This document shows, piece after piece, positions 34,901 to 47,200 of a stretch of DNA of 60,000 bases. The notes under the pieces are model-generated. The model did not search any database and was not told where the DNA came from. It saw only the letters and a program-made list of their open reading frames with translations. The stretch spans positions 498,001-558,000 of the forward strand of contig OU612065.1 of the NCBI GenBank assembly GCA_914767715.1. Direction: 5' to 3'. The DNA comes from Membranipora membranacea. Its lineage: Eukaryota > Bryozoa > Gymnolaemata > Cheilostomatida > Membraniporidae. Position numbers and translations under genes: made by a program. The number at the start of each line of letters is the position of its first letter. The stretch's first letter is position 1.

Positions 34901-37498
34901 TGGAGTCCGCCCTAAGCTAGGCAAAATTTAGTGCTAGCTAACATTAAGTCATCACCTCCTGACTAGCTAAACTAAACTAGCTTATATATACTATTTATAA
35001 ATTATTTGTACAGAAGGAAGCTCAACTCAGCTATGGGTATGTTTGGTGGTGGCACTGCTTACACACAGACAGAGGTATAGAGGTGGCAGTGGGTGATGAG
35101 CTATAGGTACAGATTATATAATAATTAATAATAAGTTAGGGTATAATGAGATAATTTATACTTGGTATCTATCCTCTACTGCTGCCAGCTTCTGTAGTGA
35201 GCCTGTCAGATAGATTATTATACTGCTGCAGCTGACATGTTACCTGTCAGCATTACTCTCTACTCTACGGTGGTATCAGTATAAACTCATCACTGAAAAT
35301 TATCCTGTCTGCATTATATGTGCATGATATGCCTATGCCTACATTTTACACAGGTTCAGTCAGTCTTTAGGAATAATTCATTTTATTTCTAAAGAGTCTG
35401 CAATGCCTATGAATACCCGCTTCGCTTCCAAACCAAGAATCTAGCTGGGCAGTAATTTAGGTAGCTGTGGTGATTCAAAGTATATAATATCGGTAAACAT
35501 CAAACTTAGGAGCTGGCTCCATGCGCTGATGATGAAGGGTACTTGAGCTGCTAGCTGCAGTTTAGCAGTGAACCAACACTCATAAACACTCAAATCTTAT
35601 AATGGATTGACTCTTCAAATCACTCCGCGAATCTATAATCAATTCTATAATACAACTCAACCTAAACAAAATCAACAATATAAACGTAAGCTGTCTGCAC
35701 TATAATATTTTTGTCTTGGCCGTGTTGTGTTTGTCCTGAGAAGTTAACTTTTTATGTATTGACTGTATACTGACTTCTCTCTGTTGTGCCTATACTATAA
35801 CTAATACCTGCTGCTCGAGCTAACACTTCCCTAACACAATGATACATCATACATATCCCTATCATATGGTATCTGGATTTGATTTCAGACCCTGCGTAAC
35901 TACCTAAATTAAATCACAAGCCCAAGGCATCGGGTCTGCTCAGCAACATCGAGAGAAAAGTCAAACGCAAATGTCAAGACTATAAGCAGAAGCTAGAAAA
36001 CACATCACACACAATGGCTGTGGCACTGCTCAGTAATTAGCCATCTTTGAATAAGTATTTACTAACAAAGTCAAAGTGAATACGCTGAACGCTCCCCAAG
36101 GTTAGAGTTTGCAATGAAAACCTTTCAAAATGTGAATCAGCATACAAATAAAAGCCTGCTTCACAAAACACAAAACAAGAGCGACACAAAAAAAATGAAT
36201 TGCTTTTGAAATGAGATTGAATGAAAAGTTAGAAAGTGTGGGAAGGCTGATATATAGAGTAGTATACACATGATGGTATTAATATGAGTGGGTGGAAGTC
36301 TGCCCCAATGCTCTGCTACAGTCAGTAGACTATGTAGTATATGAATGAGTATAGAGTCTTGTCCCTCTATCATGTCTAATACTGTAATACACTCACTGGG
36401 GCATTACCTGAGAATTACCTGCTGGAGTTGTACCAAATATTTAAATACATGTTTATGAATATAACTTGTTATAATAAAGGATTGTCAAAACTTTTCGCTG
36501 ACTTTGCTTTTTAAGTCAGAATATTTTGGGTTTATGGCTACATATATATATGACTATTGAGATCATCACAGAGCCAGTCAGGGAGAGAGAGATCGAGAGC
36601 TCTGAGAGGGGAAGGAGAGCAGAGAGCTGCCTAGTAAAAGTCAGCGGCGGGGGGGGGGGGGGGGCCGTTAGTCATACGTTATTAGAGGAGTGATGGTTAA
36701 AAGATGGCCGAGTATGCTGAGGCTCTTAGGCTAATTAACATTAGCCGCTGGTGTTTATTATCAGTTTAACTGATGAGCTTTCAAGTGTTTTTTCATTAAG
36801 TGGTTGAAATGAGGCTGCAATTTCTTCTCTCAAGACTGTAGAATATTTTCCAGCCGCTGACTAATTAATAGTTGAGTGTAATTTGTTCAAAGCCTGAGCA
36901 TCATTGCTGCTGACACATGGGTCTCATCAAGTCTGTATTGTTTGATTACTGTTGATGTTAATATGAGTTTAAGGTGTTAGTTTGACACTGCTGCTGCATC
37001 TAACCCGCTGCTTGTAACTGGCCCTCTGCTTCATACCCTGATTTATCACAGCGATGCACAAAACACAAACCAGGCCAACTCAATCATTATACTGTATAGC
37101 CTATATTTTTTTAACTTGAAATTTGAAAATTGAGGCTCAGCAAAGACAGCCCTGAGCACAGACAGACAACAAACAAAATGATGGCTTAATCTCAGAGGAG
37201 TCAACCAACTCTCAGAGCACTGGTAATAATATCAAATTCAGCTATCACTGAGAAAATTGAGATAATTTCTGACAGGTCATCCTGAAAATTTAGACATGTA
37301 GTCAGAGACAGACTAAGGTCAGTACCAGATGTAGAATATCACGTATGACTGAGTTAGGTAAGGGTTAGGGCTAGGTTAGGTTAGGGCTAGGTCAGGTTAC
37401 CAGGTGGGAGCGAGCGAAGGGGCAGCTGATCACTGCAGACGAGTGAAGGGAGGCCGTAACTTACCACAAGTAACAGCGAATAAGAGAAGGCACCTCAT
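22957..37498 (-). CDS. ROR: ROR-family receptor, kringle-less, degenerate kinase
   Basis: Coding exons, 5' to 3': 37498-37465, 30298-30208, 29330-29299, 28478-28313, 26724-26618, 26450-26399, 26094-25967, 25706-25518, 25034-24927, 24649-24497, 24296-22957. Phases agree, giving 799 aa. A signal peptide starts MRCLLLFAVTC; Ala-Val-Asn-Gly/Gln is a likely cleavage site. The Ig domain spans about 57-143 (LECEI, WYKDG, DTGTYKCVGSN). A Frizzled CRD spans about 164-300 with all ten Cys. The TM is at about 317-340, followed by KRRKK. The kinase-like domain runs about 386-653: GLGAYGKV, VFIK (Lys424), HRDVAAHN (Asp520, Asn525), then SNLK where DFG/DLG is expected. IRWLPPES, GFSNQEVIDMVRSRQLL and CPPRIYSLMMECW are ROR-specific. 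A Pro/Ser/Thr-rich tail follows. No kringle lies between CRD and TM. ROR proteins are Wnt5-type co-receptors. MuSK is the next relative but fits less well. Confidence 0.93.
23743..23745 (-). other. Lost DFG aspartate codon in ROR (Asn538)
   Basis: The minus-strand codon AAT encodes Asn where kinases have the Mg-binding Asp of DFG. The context is VKLSNLKITQGVHSANYC, aligning with vertebrate ROR VKISDLGLSREIYSADYY. The following Gly is Lys, and the second Tyr of the YY pair is Cys. Confidence 0.85.
30208..30329 (-). CDS. ROR exon 2 with an alternative start
   Basis: The exon proper is 30298-30208. It has an internal strong acceptor (GTTTGTTTTGCAG) that joins the upstream exon in phase. Read from an ATG at 30329 without that splice, the frame also works and gives MGAKFTVCFAALILC, another passable signal peptide. 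I prefer the spliced start at 37498 because a good donor matches it in phase. The other may be an alternative promoter form. Confidence 0.5.
30880..31020 (-). mobile_element. Diverged SINE, same family as 75-245
   Basis: The reverse complement reads AGACAATTGGTG, then a GGGTCCC-type box B region, TTGTTCAGGCCCC and TTATTC, parallel to the SINE at 120-230. It is heavily mutated. Confidence 0.5.
36649..36664 (+). repeat. Poly(G)16 tract
   Basis: Sixteen consecutive G in ROR intron 1 (poly-C in the ROR transcript). Length is likely variable and assembly-prone. Shorter tracts occur at 26572-26583 (C) and about 38498-38507 (G). Confidence 0.85.
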
Positions 37499-37534
37499 AT
37501 CTCTCCCTCATGTAGGTAACAAACTTACTGGCAG
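37465..37534 (-). CDS. ROR: ROR first coding exon
   Basis: Acceptor CTGTTTACAG| at 37535 and donor |GTAAGT at 37464 bound a 70-nt exon. The ATG at 37498-37496 opens 34 coding nt (MRCLLLFAVTC plus one base) that join exon 2 in phase. The acceptor means at least one 5' non-coding exon lies further upstream on the minus strand. Confidence 0.7.
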
Positions 37535-37866
37535 CTGTAAACAAAACAAAACATTTTCTCGTTACAAAACAGTATTATAAGCGTTTCCCTTGCCCTGCCT
37601 CATGTGCTCTTCCCTCAGGTGATCAGGCAGAGAGACAATGAATAATCTCTCATTATTATACCAGGCGGTGTGATAAGACTCGGGCGCTGGATCAGGACTT
37701 GGCTCTCCGACCGACAGGGTGGTAAATATGAGCCTGCATGTCACCTATAGATAAGATATTATTACGGTATGGTGTGAAATATCTGTTCATTATGTGACAT
37801 AGCAAACAAGCCAAGCAAATATCAAACCTTAAACAGTACGATAAAAATAATAACTAGAGTGAAACA

Positions 37867-38160
37867 GACAAACATGTCACCGCACCAGAAGCAGGGAAGA
37901 TAGTCAGCAGAGCAGTCTGAACATGATAATCAGAGCCCGCGACAAACATGTCACCGCACCAGAAGCAGTGAAGATAGTCAGCAGAGCAGTCTACCATGAT
38001 AATCAGAGCCCGCGACAAACATGTCACCGCACCAGAAGCAGTGAAGATAGTCAGCAGAGCAGTCTGAACATGATAATCAGAGCCCGCGACAAACTTGTCA
38101 CCGCACCAGAAGCAGTGAAGATAGTCAGCAGAGCAGTCTACCATGATAATCAGAGCCCGC
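37867..38160. repeat. Four-copy tandem repeat, 74/73-bp units
   Basis: Units of 74, 73, 74 and 73 bp start GACAAACATGTCACCGCACC. They alternate CTGAACATG and CTACCATG variants, so the array is an ABAB duplication of a dimer. It lies about 330 bp 5' of the ROR first coding exon. Open frames on both strands derive from the repeat. Confidence 0.92.
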
Positions 38161-39841
38161 TTCATCCCGGAATTAGTCGTCCTTATTCAGTGATCTGTGT
38201 TTATCTGGGCATAGCATGGCGCAATATACAGCCCCATGGATACCAGTAACATTACTTTGAGGATATTACATAAAAATCCATAAATGGCTGATTTTTGGGA
38301 ATAATGTGAGTTTCATGGATTGATAAAAACTATTCTAGTTTACTCCTGCTGAGTGTGACATTAACACAGCATGTTCAGTACACCTTTGTACTCTACTGCT
38401 ATTAGACAGGAAGGGGCTATTTAGGTCTAGTTATCTGGAGTGCTCATGTCTCATACTAACTGTGTTACTATGGACAGACAGGTGCAAAATATCCTCAGGG
38501 GGGGGGGACCACACACTAAATAAGCTTTAATTAACATAGATATAGGTTTCATTAACATCCACATTGCTTTTACAAGGTCAATTTCTAATTAAAAAAACCA
38601 CCATTTTTTGCGGAATAAAATGGTGCAGACCTAGCGGGAAGCCATGGTGGACAGATGCAGACTGAGGGCAGACAGCGAGTTGTCTGTGTCTGTCTGCATG
38701 TGTTTTAGTGGCACAGCTAAATGGTAGTCGAGGTTATGTAATAAGATGAGATTGGTATTGGAAGTAATCTATTGTAAGTGGGTGTTAAGAGCTGTCCGCA
38801 CATTATTATACCACAGTTAATGTGTGCGGCTTATAGGATTTTCAGTCAATGTCTCAATTAATTCATTTCAGACCTAATTAATACGCATGTAGATCTACCG
38901 AGATAGCTGATTGATAGCCGTGTTTTTGATCAGATAAGCTCCAGGTGGCAAATTGCTCAGAATTGCCAAAATAATATTGATGATGTGAGAGGCAATTTAA
39001 GTTTGATTGAGGTATAATTTATCTCTGATCATCATTTGGTGTGGTCGTTATCACTTTACATTGGCTTTTATCAAAGAGTACCTTTAACCAGAAAATGAGG
39101 CCTCAATATATTCTAACTTTTTTGTAAGTAAACAGCCTGATATCAACATCAAAGAACAGCCTGAGTTATTTCTGATTTTTGAACCTTCGTATTGCCAATG
39201 ACAAGTATTTATAATCTTTGGTATTGCAGGTGATTAGGAGTGAAGTTTTCTTTGTCTTGATAAAAAAAAGTATCATGCAACATGTCTTTTACCAATTCTC
39301 AAATTCTGTTCATTCTCTCTTTGACAAAATTGTATGTGACAAGCTGCGTGAGGCGAAGTGTGCAGATATCAACTCATTGTAAATCGTAATATATACTGGG
39401 GCTGGTAGCAATTCCATCGCTGATCTAGAAAGGGGCATTGTAGCCCAACATTTTTATATTTCATTATCTAAGTCTGACATTACAAGACACAAAGTCTTAT
39501 GATTAAAGTTTATATTAGGCATACTAGATATAAATCAACTTTCTTCTTGTTATTTTTGTCTAGATGCCCATTGGACCTTCACAATTAAATTTTCCAAGAT
39601 CTTCATCCCCTTCGTAGCTTTCCCCAATTTAGAACATATTATGTAGAATTTCAGTTGCAGACAGAAACCAAAAATACTATCATCATATTATATATTGGCG
39701 ATTGGCCAGGCTGTTTATAATTATTCTCAATAATCTCTTAAATGACCTAACAGACGGAAAATTAAATCCTTTGAAACAAGCTAAAGCATAAAACCAAATG
39801 GTCTCCAGCTTTTACAAAGATACCTGTGCCATGTGACATAC

Positions 39842-40305
39842 CTGCCACAGACGATCTCGTAGAGAGTATACATACATGCAGTGCCTAACGCTGCCTAACG
39901 CTGCGAGTATAAAACCTCTGATTAACAAGAATTGGCGACAGGAAAAAGCTGCCTGTCCCTCCAAAGAGGCTAATATTTTATCTATGACTACCCAGTAAAG
40001 AAAGGACCCTGGGTCGCGTCCTTCATGTGATTTAACACTCACCCAATGACTGCCGAGTTGAGATCACTAGTCTCACAAGGTGCAAGCCATTTCAGGCTTA
40101 GCAGCTTCAGAAAATCTAAATCCAGTAGCTGTGCTTGTTTATCAGCAGAAAGAGGGGATTGAGTCCCAGTGTGTAGTGTGTCTTGGCTTGCTGTTACAAA
40201 TGCAAGAAAATGTGGGTACTGGTAATGCGTTACAATTTTATTATTGCTGCTGAAAGCCATGTGCATGGGCGGAGTTAAAAACCATTGTTTATATTGTATG
40301 GCCAA
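39842..40305 (-). other. Exon-like segments, unassigned
   Basis: Two open minus-strand stretches end at good donors: GTCATTGG|GTGAGT (exon end 40043) and CTGTGGCAG|GTATGT (exon end 39842). The second is preceded by an acceptor (AAATATTAG|CC near 39978). Read together, their open frames do not join in phase and match no family I know. They could be ROR 5' UTR exons, since ROR needs one upstream, or chance. Confidence 0.25.
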
Positions 40306-40794
40306 TCAGTAATCATAAAGTTTCGATAATAAAGAAAGCAGACAACTCTTATTTTCGTGCATTGAGAAAGGCAGTCCCTCAAATCTGAGGACCATTTATT
40401 GAAATTTTTCCGACCTACAACAAGTTTTTTCCCTCTGTGGTGGTGGAATGATATTGCAAACATCGGTTCTCAAGGCACAGAACCCCGATACACCAATTTA
40501 AATATCCCTCAGCCACCACAGAGGTGACCATCTTGTTCTAACTCAGACCTGTATTCAGGTAGCACCAAGAGCTCAAATTTGAAAAGTCTAGACACCAATA
40601 AAGAGAAGCAGTAATTAATCTACTCCTCATCCTCTTATCGCCTATATTATATATATATATTTATATCTTTATATTAACACTTATATAATGAAATATTAAG
40701 TTTTTGCTCTAGCAACTCCAGCCTTGTTGAAAAAAAAATTAGCTATTCAATTTTTTCTGTTGCGTGATACTGAAACGCCTGACAAAACTCTAAG

Positions 40795-40875
40795 TCTATC
40801 TGTAGGTGAGAATATTGACCCAAGCTAGAATCGAACACCAGGTAGGGAGGTCTTTCAACTAAAGTGTGAGAGGCT
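40795..40875 (-). mobile_element. Possible tRNA-SINE relic
   Basis: The reverse complement has a box B-like GTGTTCGATTC and a weak upstream box A. No clear body. Low support. Confidence 0.25.
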
Positions 40876-41146
40876 TTTTGAGCTGAATATTCGATATAAC
40901 TTTGCTCAAAACCCTTATAACATATTTATCCCAAAACTGTTCACTTAGAAGATATGAATGATTTGGAAACAAGAACTACGGCAGGAGTCTGGTTCAGCTC
41001 AGAAAGAAGCGATTGGCGAGCTATATTTGACAATTTCTGATTGTCAGACCTCCAATTATCTCATTTGCTGAGCTTTGTAATATTTGCCCATAGACATACG
41101 GATAATGATATTATCCTTATCTGGACACAAAGTTTAGCAGAACAAG

Positions 41147-42108
41147 TAGTCCAGTGGCAGCCTACCAAAAATGTGGGCTAGAAACTCAACTTCATTTGCG
41201 AAATTGGATGGATAAATTCTAAGAGTGGACTCTAGGGTAGTTTTTGGAGGCGGTTGCAATGGTGATGATGTACCATACACAAAGTTGCACAATAGGCAGC
41301 AAATTGCCAAAAACGCTGCCGAAAATGGGCAAAATTGCTGATTTTTGGAGATTTCATAGGTCTATCCTGTGCTCACCTTAGGAATTTGGCTACTCAAACT
41401 CACACGACACTACTTTCTCAATTTTGCAGACGCCTCGAAAACTGACTTCGAATGTTCGTATTGATCTGATTTTTTTACGGTAGATTTGTATTGACTTCAT
41501 CAATGACCAAAAATTATTTTTTCAGCACTACGCACCTTTCTGATGATACCTGAAGGATTTAACTTTTGCTTTACACGCTATATAACTTTAAAAAGCCGAT
41601 TTTTATGTGCTACTATAAAGGAAACCTAAGAATACGCACTTATTGAACAACGACACACTCAGAGCATTAAAAGGTTCGGGGGTCGATACACAGTCACCAT
41701 AAAAAATCAGATCAATACGAACATTCGAAGCCTGTTTTTTAGGCAGCAGCATAATTGAAAAAGTAGTTTCGCTTTAATGATAGTTATACACCGGTGATAA
41801 AAGGGATATTGCAACCGTTGTTGGTTGCATCTCAGTTTTTTATGATAGCAGACCCATGTAAAGTAGTAGATCTACTAATTATGACATGTTCTTTCAGACA
41901 GATTTTGGATGTTTTGGAAACATATCATCATTTTTTTATAACTTTCCCTTTTACCGGCAGCGTTTTTGGCAATTAGCAGCCCATTGTGCAACTTAGTGTA
42001 CGGTACATTGTTACCATTGCGATCAGCATGAAAAAACTGTACTAGAAACAACTGACAAACCTTATCCATCCAAAAGTGACAAGATAGGCAGGGGCTGCCA
42101 CCGGACTA
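41147..42108. mobile_element. 962-bp foldback element
   Basis: The ends TAGTCCAGTGGCAGCC and the complement TAGTCCGGTGGCAGCC match. Moving inward, TTGGATGGATAA, AGTTGCACAATRGGC, AATTGCCAAAAACGCTGCCG and CGAATGTTCGTATTGATCTG recur inverted in mirror order in the other half. The arms are diverged and about 330-390 bp long; the central region (about 41480-41690) is unique. No ORF of note. The target duplication is unclear. Confidence 0.7.
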
Positions 42109-42956
42109 AAGGTATGTCGGGCTTGTCCTCACCTAGATAAACAGAAGATAACTCTGAAATCTAATAATAAAGTTCCAAATAGAGATCAGCGCTCAATGTT
42201 GTATAACAAAAGACCAGAGTAGGACTAAAAGACAACTAACTCTAAAGGAAATTAATTTATATTCAATGGCGGTTCTGTAATTATAATATGGAGACCTCAT
42301 TCTCACCATTATGTAGACCTTTCAAAAAGATAATTATCTATATAATTGTATATGACATGTAGATAACATCCAATTTATTATATCTTACTGACAGTTATGT
42401 CATTGTGTGGCTCATTGGCTGTTTCATTCGGTTGTTATTCTTCTTTATGTTTCTGACTCCTAATGGAATCGAAATAATTACATAGGTCAATAGAACAAAT
42501 TAAACAATTTTTCAAAACAGCACAAGTGTGTAAATGTGTGCAACTGCGAAGGTGTGTAAATCATCGCAGTCATACCCTACTATGACAGAAAGTCACAGAG
42601 TGCATTTTGTTTACTACCCAATCAGCAAATGGATGGATCCTCCCGATGAATTTTAATGCTGACGTAAACTTGATAACAAACACATATTATTTGACCCTCA
42701 TCAAAACCATGCTGGATGTGTATTGGCTTATTTAGTTATTTAGTTATTGCTCTAATGACTTGCCTGATGCTTTGCATATTTTCTACTGATGTGTGAACGT
42801 ATGTAAGAGTGCCAACATGAATTTATTAGCCTAACTTGTTAGAGTACATCACTGGATCTTTGAATGCTCAGTATACTTGAGGCCATTATTTATGGGAGTG
42901 ATACACTAAACAAGAAAGGCTAAAATATGCAAGCACACAAATAGTGTACCCGTACT

Positions 42957-43046
42957 CTAGGTATACACTAGGTATACACTAGGTATACACTAGGTATACA
43001 CTAGGTATACACTAGGTATACACTAGGTATACACTAGGTATACACT
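42957..43046. repeat. 11-bp tandem repeat, about 8 copies
   Basis: ACTAGGTATAC repeats nearly perfectly. It lies downstream of the RBFOX 3' end. Confidence 0.95.
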
Positions 43047-43259
43047 TTCTTCATCCAGTTTTATCATTAATTCATTAGCCTCATATTGAGCGAAAAGTTA
43101 TCTCCTTGATATGGTTACACCTACTTTACTTAAATACTTTATGACTCGTGTCTAATAAGAGTAAGGCTTCCTACAGAGGGGTAAATAACCAAGATAGTGA
43201 CTCAACTTGTACGCAAGCAATCAAGCAATGAAGATCATATTCAACAAAACTGTGATTAT

Positions 43260-44289
43260 TTTATTTTTTGACTACATTGAACATTTAAAATTTTGCTCAA
43301 AGAATATAAGTGAGAGAAAATGAGCGCTTGCGTGTCGAAAAAGAATGTAGCACACAGTAATAGTAATAATGAATAGCAACATTAAACAATCACAACATCT
43401 AGTGTGATTTATGATTGCCCTTTGGCGAAAAAAAAAGAAAAATAATAAACCAGTATCACATGAATATTCCATCAAAGTAAGAAAATAATGCATTCTATAG
43501 TCCTTGTGCACTGAAAACTATTATAATCATAGTAATGTAACGTGAGATAACAACTTTCTTCACAAAACAAATTTTCATAGATTTCCTTCATAATAAAATG
43601 GTACAGAGAGCGAGCCAACTTCTGTGGCTCAAGCGAGAAACTAATTCATAAATAACATGTTACATATAATAAGAATAATACATGAACTGGATTGGCATAA
43701 TCAGTGTAGTAAAGAGAAGACGATTACATTTTACATTTACATTCAGTTTACTACCGTGCAGCTGTCAGATTTATAATTCTGTTGGGATATAATAGTAATA
43801 TAAAATTTCCGTCATTTCTTATATGAGAATGACGCACCCTCTACTTGGAGCACCAAAGTAATTAGATAAGAAGAATCTCAGTTTGTATCGACGCCGGCCA
43901 TTAATAATGGGACGTAACGTCATGAACAGCTCTACTCTCCGCCCGTCATATATATGAACTTTGACCTGGCTGGGATACAACATCAGCATAGCCACAGATA
44001 CTAATACTCAGCCATATTCTACTGATTCTACTATGATTGGCAAGACTTGTTGAGTTGAGTTAATCGTTGGCTGATGATGATGACTAGGTGACTAGGTCTG
44101 TCCGCTGACAGGGCTGTGCGTTTATCAGCTTGTCAGTGATGACGATGACTTATATACAGATCTGTATTACAGATATCGAGGGATAATAGATACATATCTC
44201 TACTACTCTGTCACTGCTGCTGCTGCCGGAGTTATACTGCTGCCGGAGAGGACAGGCAGCGACGCTGTGTGATGATTGTATGATGAGGA
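43260..44289 (-). other. Probable RBFOX 3' UTR
   Basis: Non-coding sequence after the RBFOX stop. The first evident minus-strand AATAAA (plus TTTATT, 43260-43265) is about 1 kb downstream. The end point is an inference. Confidence 0.4.
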
Positions 44290-47200
44290 TTAGTATGGAG
44301 TAAATCTCTGGTAAGCTCCTCTGTATAAACTAGCCTGTAACAACCACAACATCAAACGATTATTAATTATACTCATCGCAAGGTTCATAAACTCAACTCA
44401 GCTATAAATCATCTGACTATAAGTCAGTGTAGGAATGTATCCACTACCGTACCGTACTGTACCGTACCGTACATGCTGGGTATCTCAGTCAGGGTGGTTA
44501 TATACATTATTTATAGTATGGAGAATCCGTAGGTTGAAGTGAATATGTGATTAAGAGAGAATTAGATTTATGTACTGCCTTTCATGTGTAAAGATTTAGT
44601 GTGTAAAAATACTCAATGTTGACTGTTCCACACATTTATAAATTTGAAAAATAAATCATTAATATTATACTGCCGCGGGATATATATCATTTAACAGTGT
44701 AGATGTAGTGAGATGATGAGAGAGACTTACCCCATACCCAGGTACAGGACCTATATTATTACTGGCTGCGGCGGCGAGATAAGGCTCCGCTGCTGTCATA
44801 TACTGAGTGGCTGCCGTCGGTGCTGCCTGACTGGTTCCTGTCGCTAATCTGTAAATTATCCAGTAGAATATATCAGAATACATCAACACTTCACATAATG
44901 TGATGGTTATCAGGTGTAAGCTTCTCTGTAGTAATCCTAACCAGTAATACTAACAATGGTGCTGATATAAGCCTATCTACATGATATCATATGACAATAA
45001 CAGATATACGCTTAACCTGTATCAGATGTACCCGAGTAAGCATACGTATCTGTATCAGGCAGCAGGCAGCAGGCAGGCAGAGCCTTGTATCAGGCAGGTT
45101 TTGGCTTGTTTATGAGTTTGTGTATGTTTGTGAGTTTATGTTTGTGTGTGTATGTGTATGGTGTACTTACCCTGCGGCTGTCATGTAGTTATTGACAGAT
45201 GGGGCAGCGACAGCGGTGGGCTGTGAGACAGCGATCTGTCCCGGCAGAGCTCCATAACGAGCTGCTGCTGCTGCCGCGGCTGACTGAGCTGCATACGCTG
45301 CTGACAAACCCTGATAATAAACACATCACTGACATAAAACAAACATATCACTCCTCGCAGCATAAAATACATCATGTATGGACAAAAATCACAATCAAAC
45401 AAAGATTTGCTGGCCCTCTATCAATAATACTCGGGATACACAACTCCTTACTCTGTGGGACCGGCCAGTGTTCTCAACAGTGGATATTATCATCATGCCA
45501 CATTTATTAGTTCTCAACACTTACACAGAGGACTGACCCAAACTAAATAACTCAGCACATGACAGGGTAATGACATGTTGTGGGCCAACTTTCTATCAAA
45601 CAGTTGAGTGGCCTGGCCTGGCGTATCAAGGAGCTGCGGAGCTGCACTAATAGTATGAATCCACTACAGGATACAGTGCTTGAGATTTAATCATGAGAAC
45701 CTCGATCAAAGGTGCCTCCATTAGGCTTGGTCTACACCCAACCTCAGCATGTCGGAAAATTCGGCTATACATCAATACAAGAGTGAAATTTAATTTGATA
45801 AATGTAGCATAAAAAGTGAAGTGTAGCATCCAACCTTACAGTATACAATGCACACATCATTGCACACAGAACACATTAAATCCGGAGTGGACGTTGTGCT
45901 ATCAGTAAAATTACCCTTCAGGAAAGATCACAGGATATGGAATGGAAAGCTGCATTTAAGTTCAGTTTATGGAATTTGGTTAGTTGAGAAATAAGACATG
46001 ACAACATGGGATTGGGGTCAGGCTACATACATCATCACAAGCTATGCCGGCGGAGGGCAGTATTATTATAGTTATCAAGAATGAACTGAAATAAAGCGGC
46101 GATCTCACAGTGTCCCAATCTTCTACTGCTGCCGACCGCCGCTGGAGAGGCAGCAGCGGCAGCAGCAGCACCATGACATGCATTTACTCAGCAGACACTG
46201 ATCATGTCAGCCTAATATTACATTGCATTCGTGTTTGCTGAGGTATTTATGTAGAAAATAAGAAAACTACCACCAAGCAGTTGGACTATTAGGCAGCTCA
46301 TTCAACAACCATGAGTGATGCAGTGTTACAACACAACCCGACAACGCAACCCGACGACGCAACCCGACGACGGGGGCGGCCAGCTTAATCATTTATCACC
46401 TCCCTCCCGTTTTAGCAGCAGCCAAATTTCAACAGATAGAACATGTGAAACTCCTTCCCAATGCATGATCAACGGAAAAAAGTTTCACATCATTCATCCG
46501 GCCTTCCAACAAACAATATAATCCCTCCTACAAGAGTACAAATACTAAAACTCTCAACCCCTACACTGCCTACAGGTCTGAATATGTTGCTCTGAGCCAT
46601 GACTGTGTTTGATACTCTGACTAACAGACCGTCACACACAGCCCAGCTATCAGAGAGGCTGACGTTGTGTTTGATAAAATTTCAAGTCTATGTTTGAGAC
46701 AGTGCTGCTGAGTAGTGACTTTGTGAGATTAACACGGACACACTGTCATACTGCAGGCCATACCGCAGGTAAAACTGCAGATCAGCCTTAGTTTTACATG
46801 TATGTAGTCTGAGTAAAATACACTGTGGTAGTAGTCTGAGAGAAGGACTGTCAGAGATTTCAGAGGAGGGCAATGATTACCTGCATTCCTGAGCTGGCTG
46901 TGGCTGCAGCACCTAGAGCAAAGGGATCTTGGGCAGCGGCGGCATATACTCCACTAATAAAGCACCAAAAATTACAACTTAGATTAGTGCATTCAACATT
47001 CAACTCGCTTCTTCCCCTCTCTCTGTGTTTGCTCTCTCTCTGCTCTACACACAGCATCCGGCCAGGATGACTGGTTCATAATTTTGAATAAATCAAATTG
47101 TTGATCTGATAACATAAAGGTTTTGTTGTGTATGAGAGAGAGAGAGAGAGGCACTGATCTGAGAAAGGGAAAGCAATCCGACACCATAACAGCGACATGC

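Larger units (their letters stand above)
30330..37464. other. ROR intron 1 (about 7.2 kb)
   Basis: AT-rich sequence with a SINE relic at 30880-31020, a (G)16 tract at 36649-36664, a short hairpin at about 33874-33900 (CAGACTACCT...AGGTAGTCTG) and TTAGGG-like runs at about 37355-37395. I found no supported coding exon. An ORF at 31764-32057 has no recognisable features. Large first introns often hold enhancers; nothing here proves one. Confidence 0.5.
38161..43259. other. Intergenic region between ROR and RBFOX
   Basis: No recognised gene. It contains exon-like minus-strand sequence at 39842-40305, a SINE-like relic near 40800-40875, a 962-bp foldback element at 41147-42108 and an 11-bp tandem array at 42957-43046. 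The rest is AT-rich without evident coding exons. Confidence 0.5.

Noticed and set aside
37355-37395. Telomere-like TTAGGG run
   Set aside because: Only scattered GGTTAGG/TTAGGG pieces with interruptions; too short to claim an interstitial telomere.
37854-38249. Cys-rich repeat proteins on both strands
   Set aside because: Both come from the 74/73-bp tandem array; no splice or start context.
42957-43046. CRISPR-like array
   Set aside because: Contiguous 11-bp units without spacers in an animal genome; a simple minisatellite.
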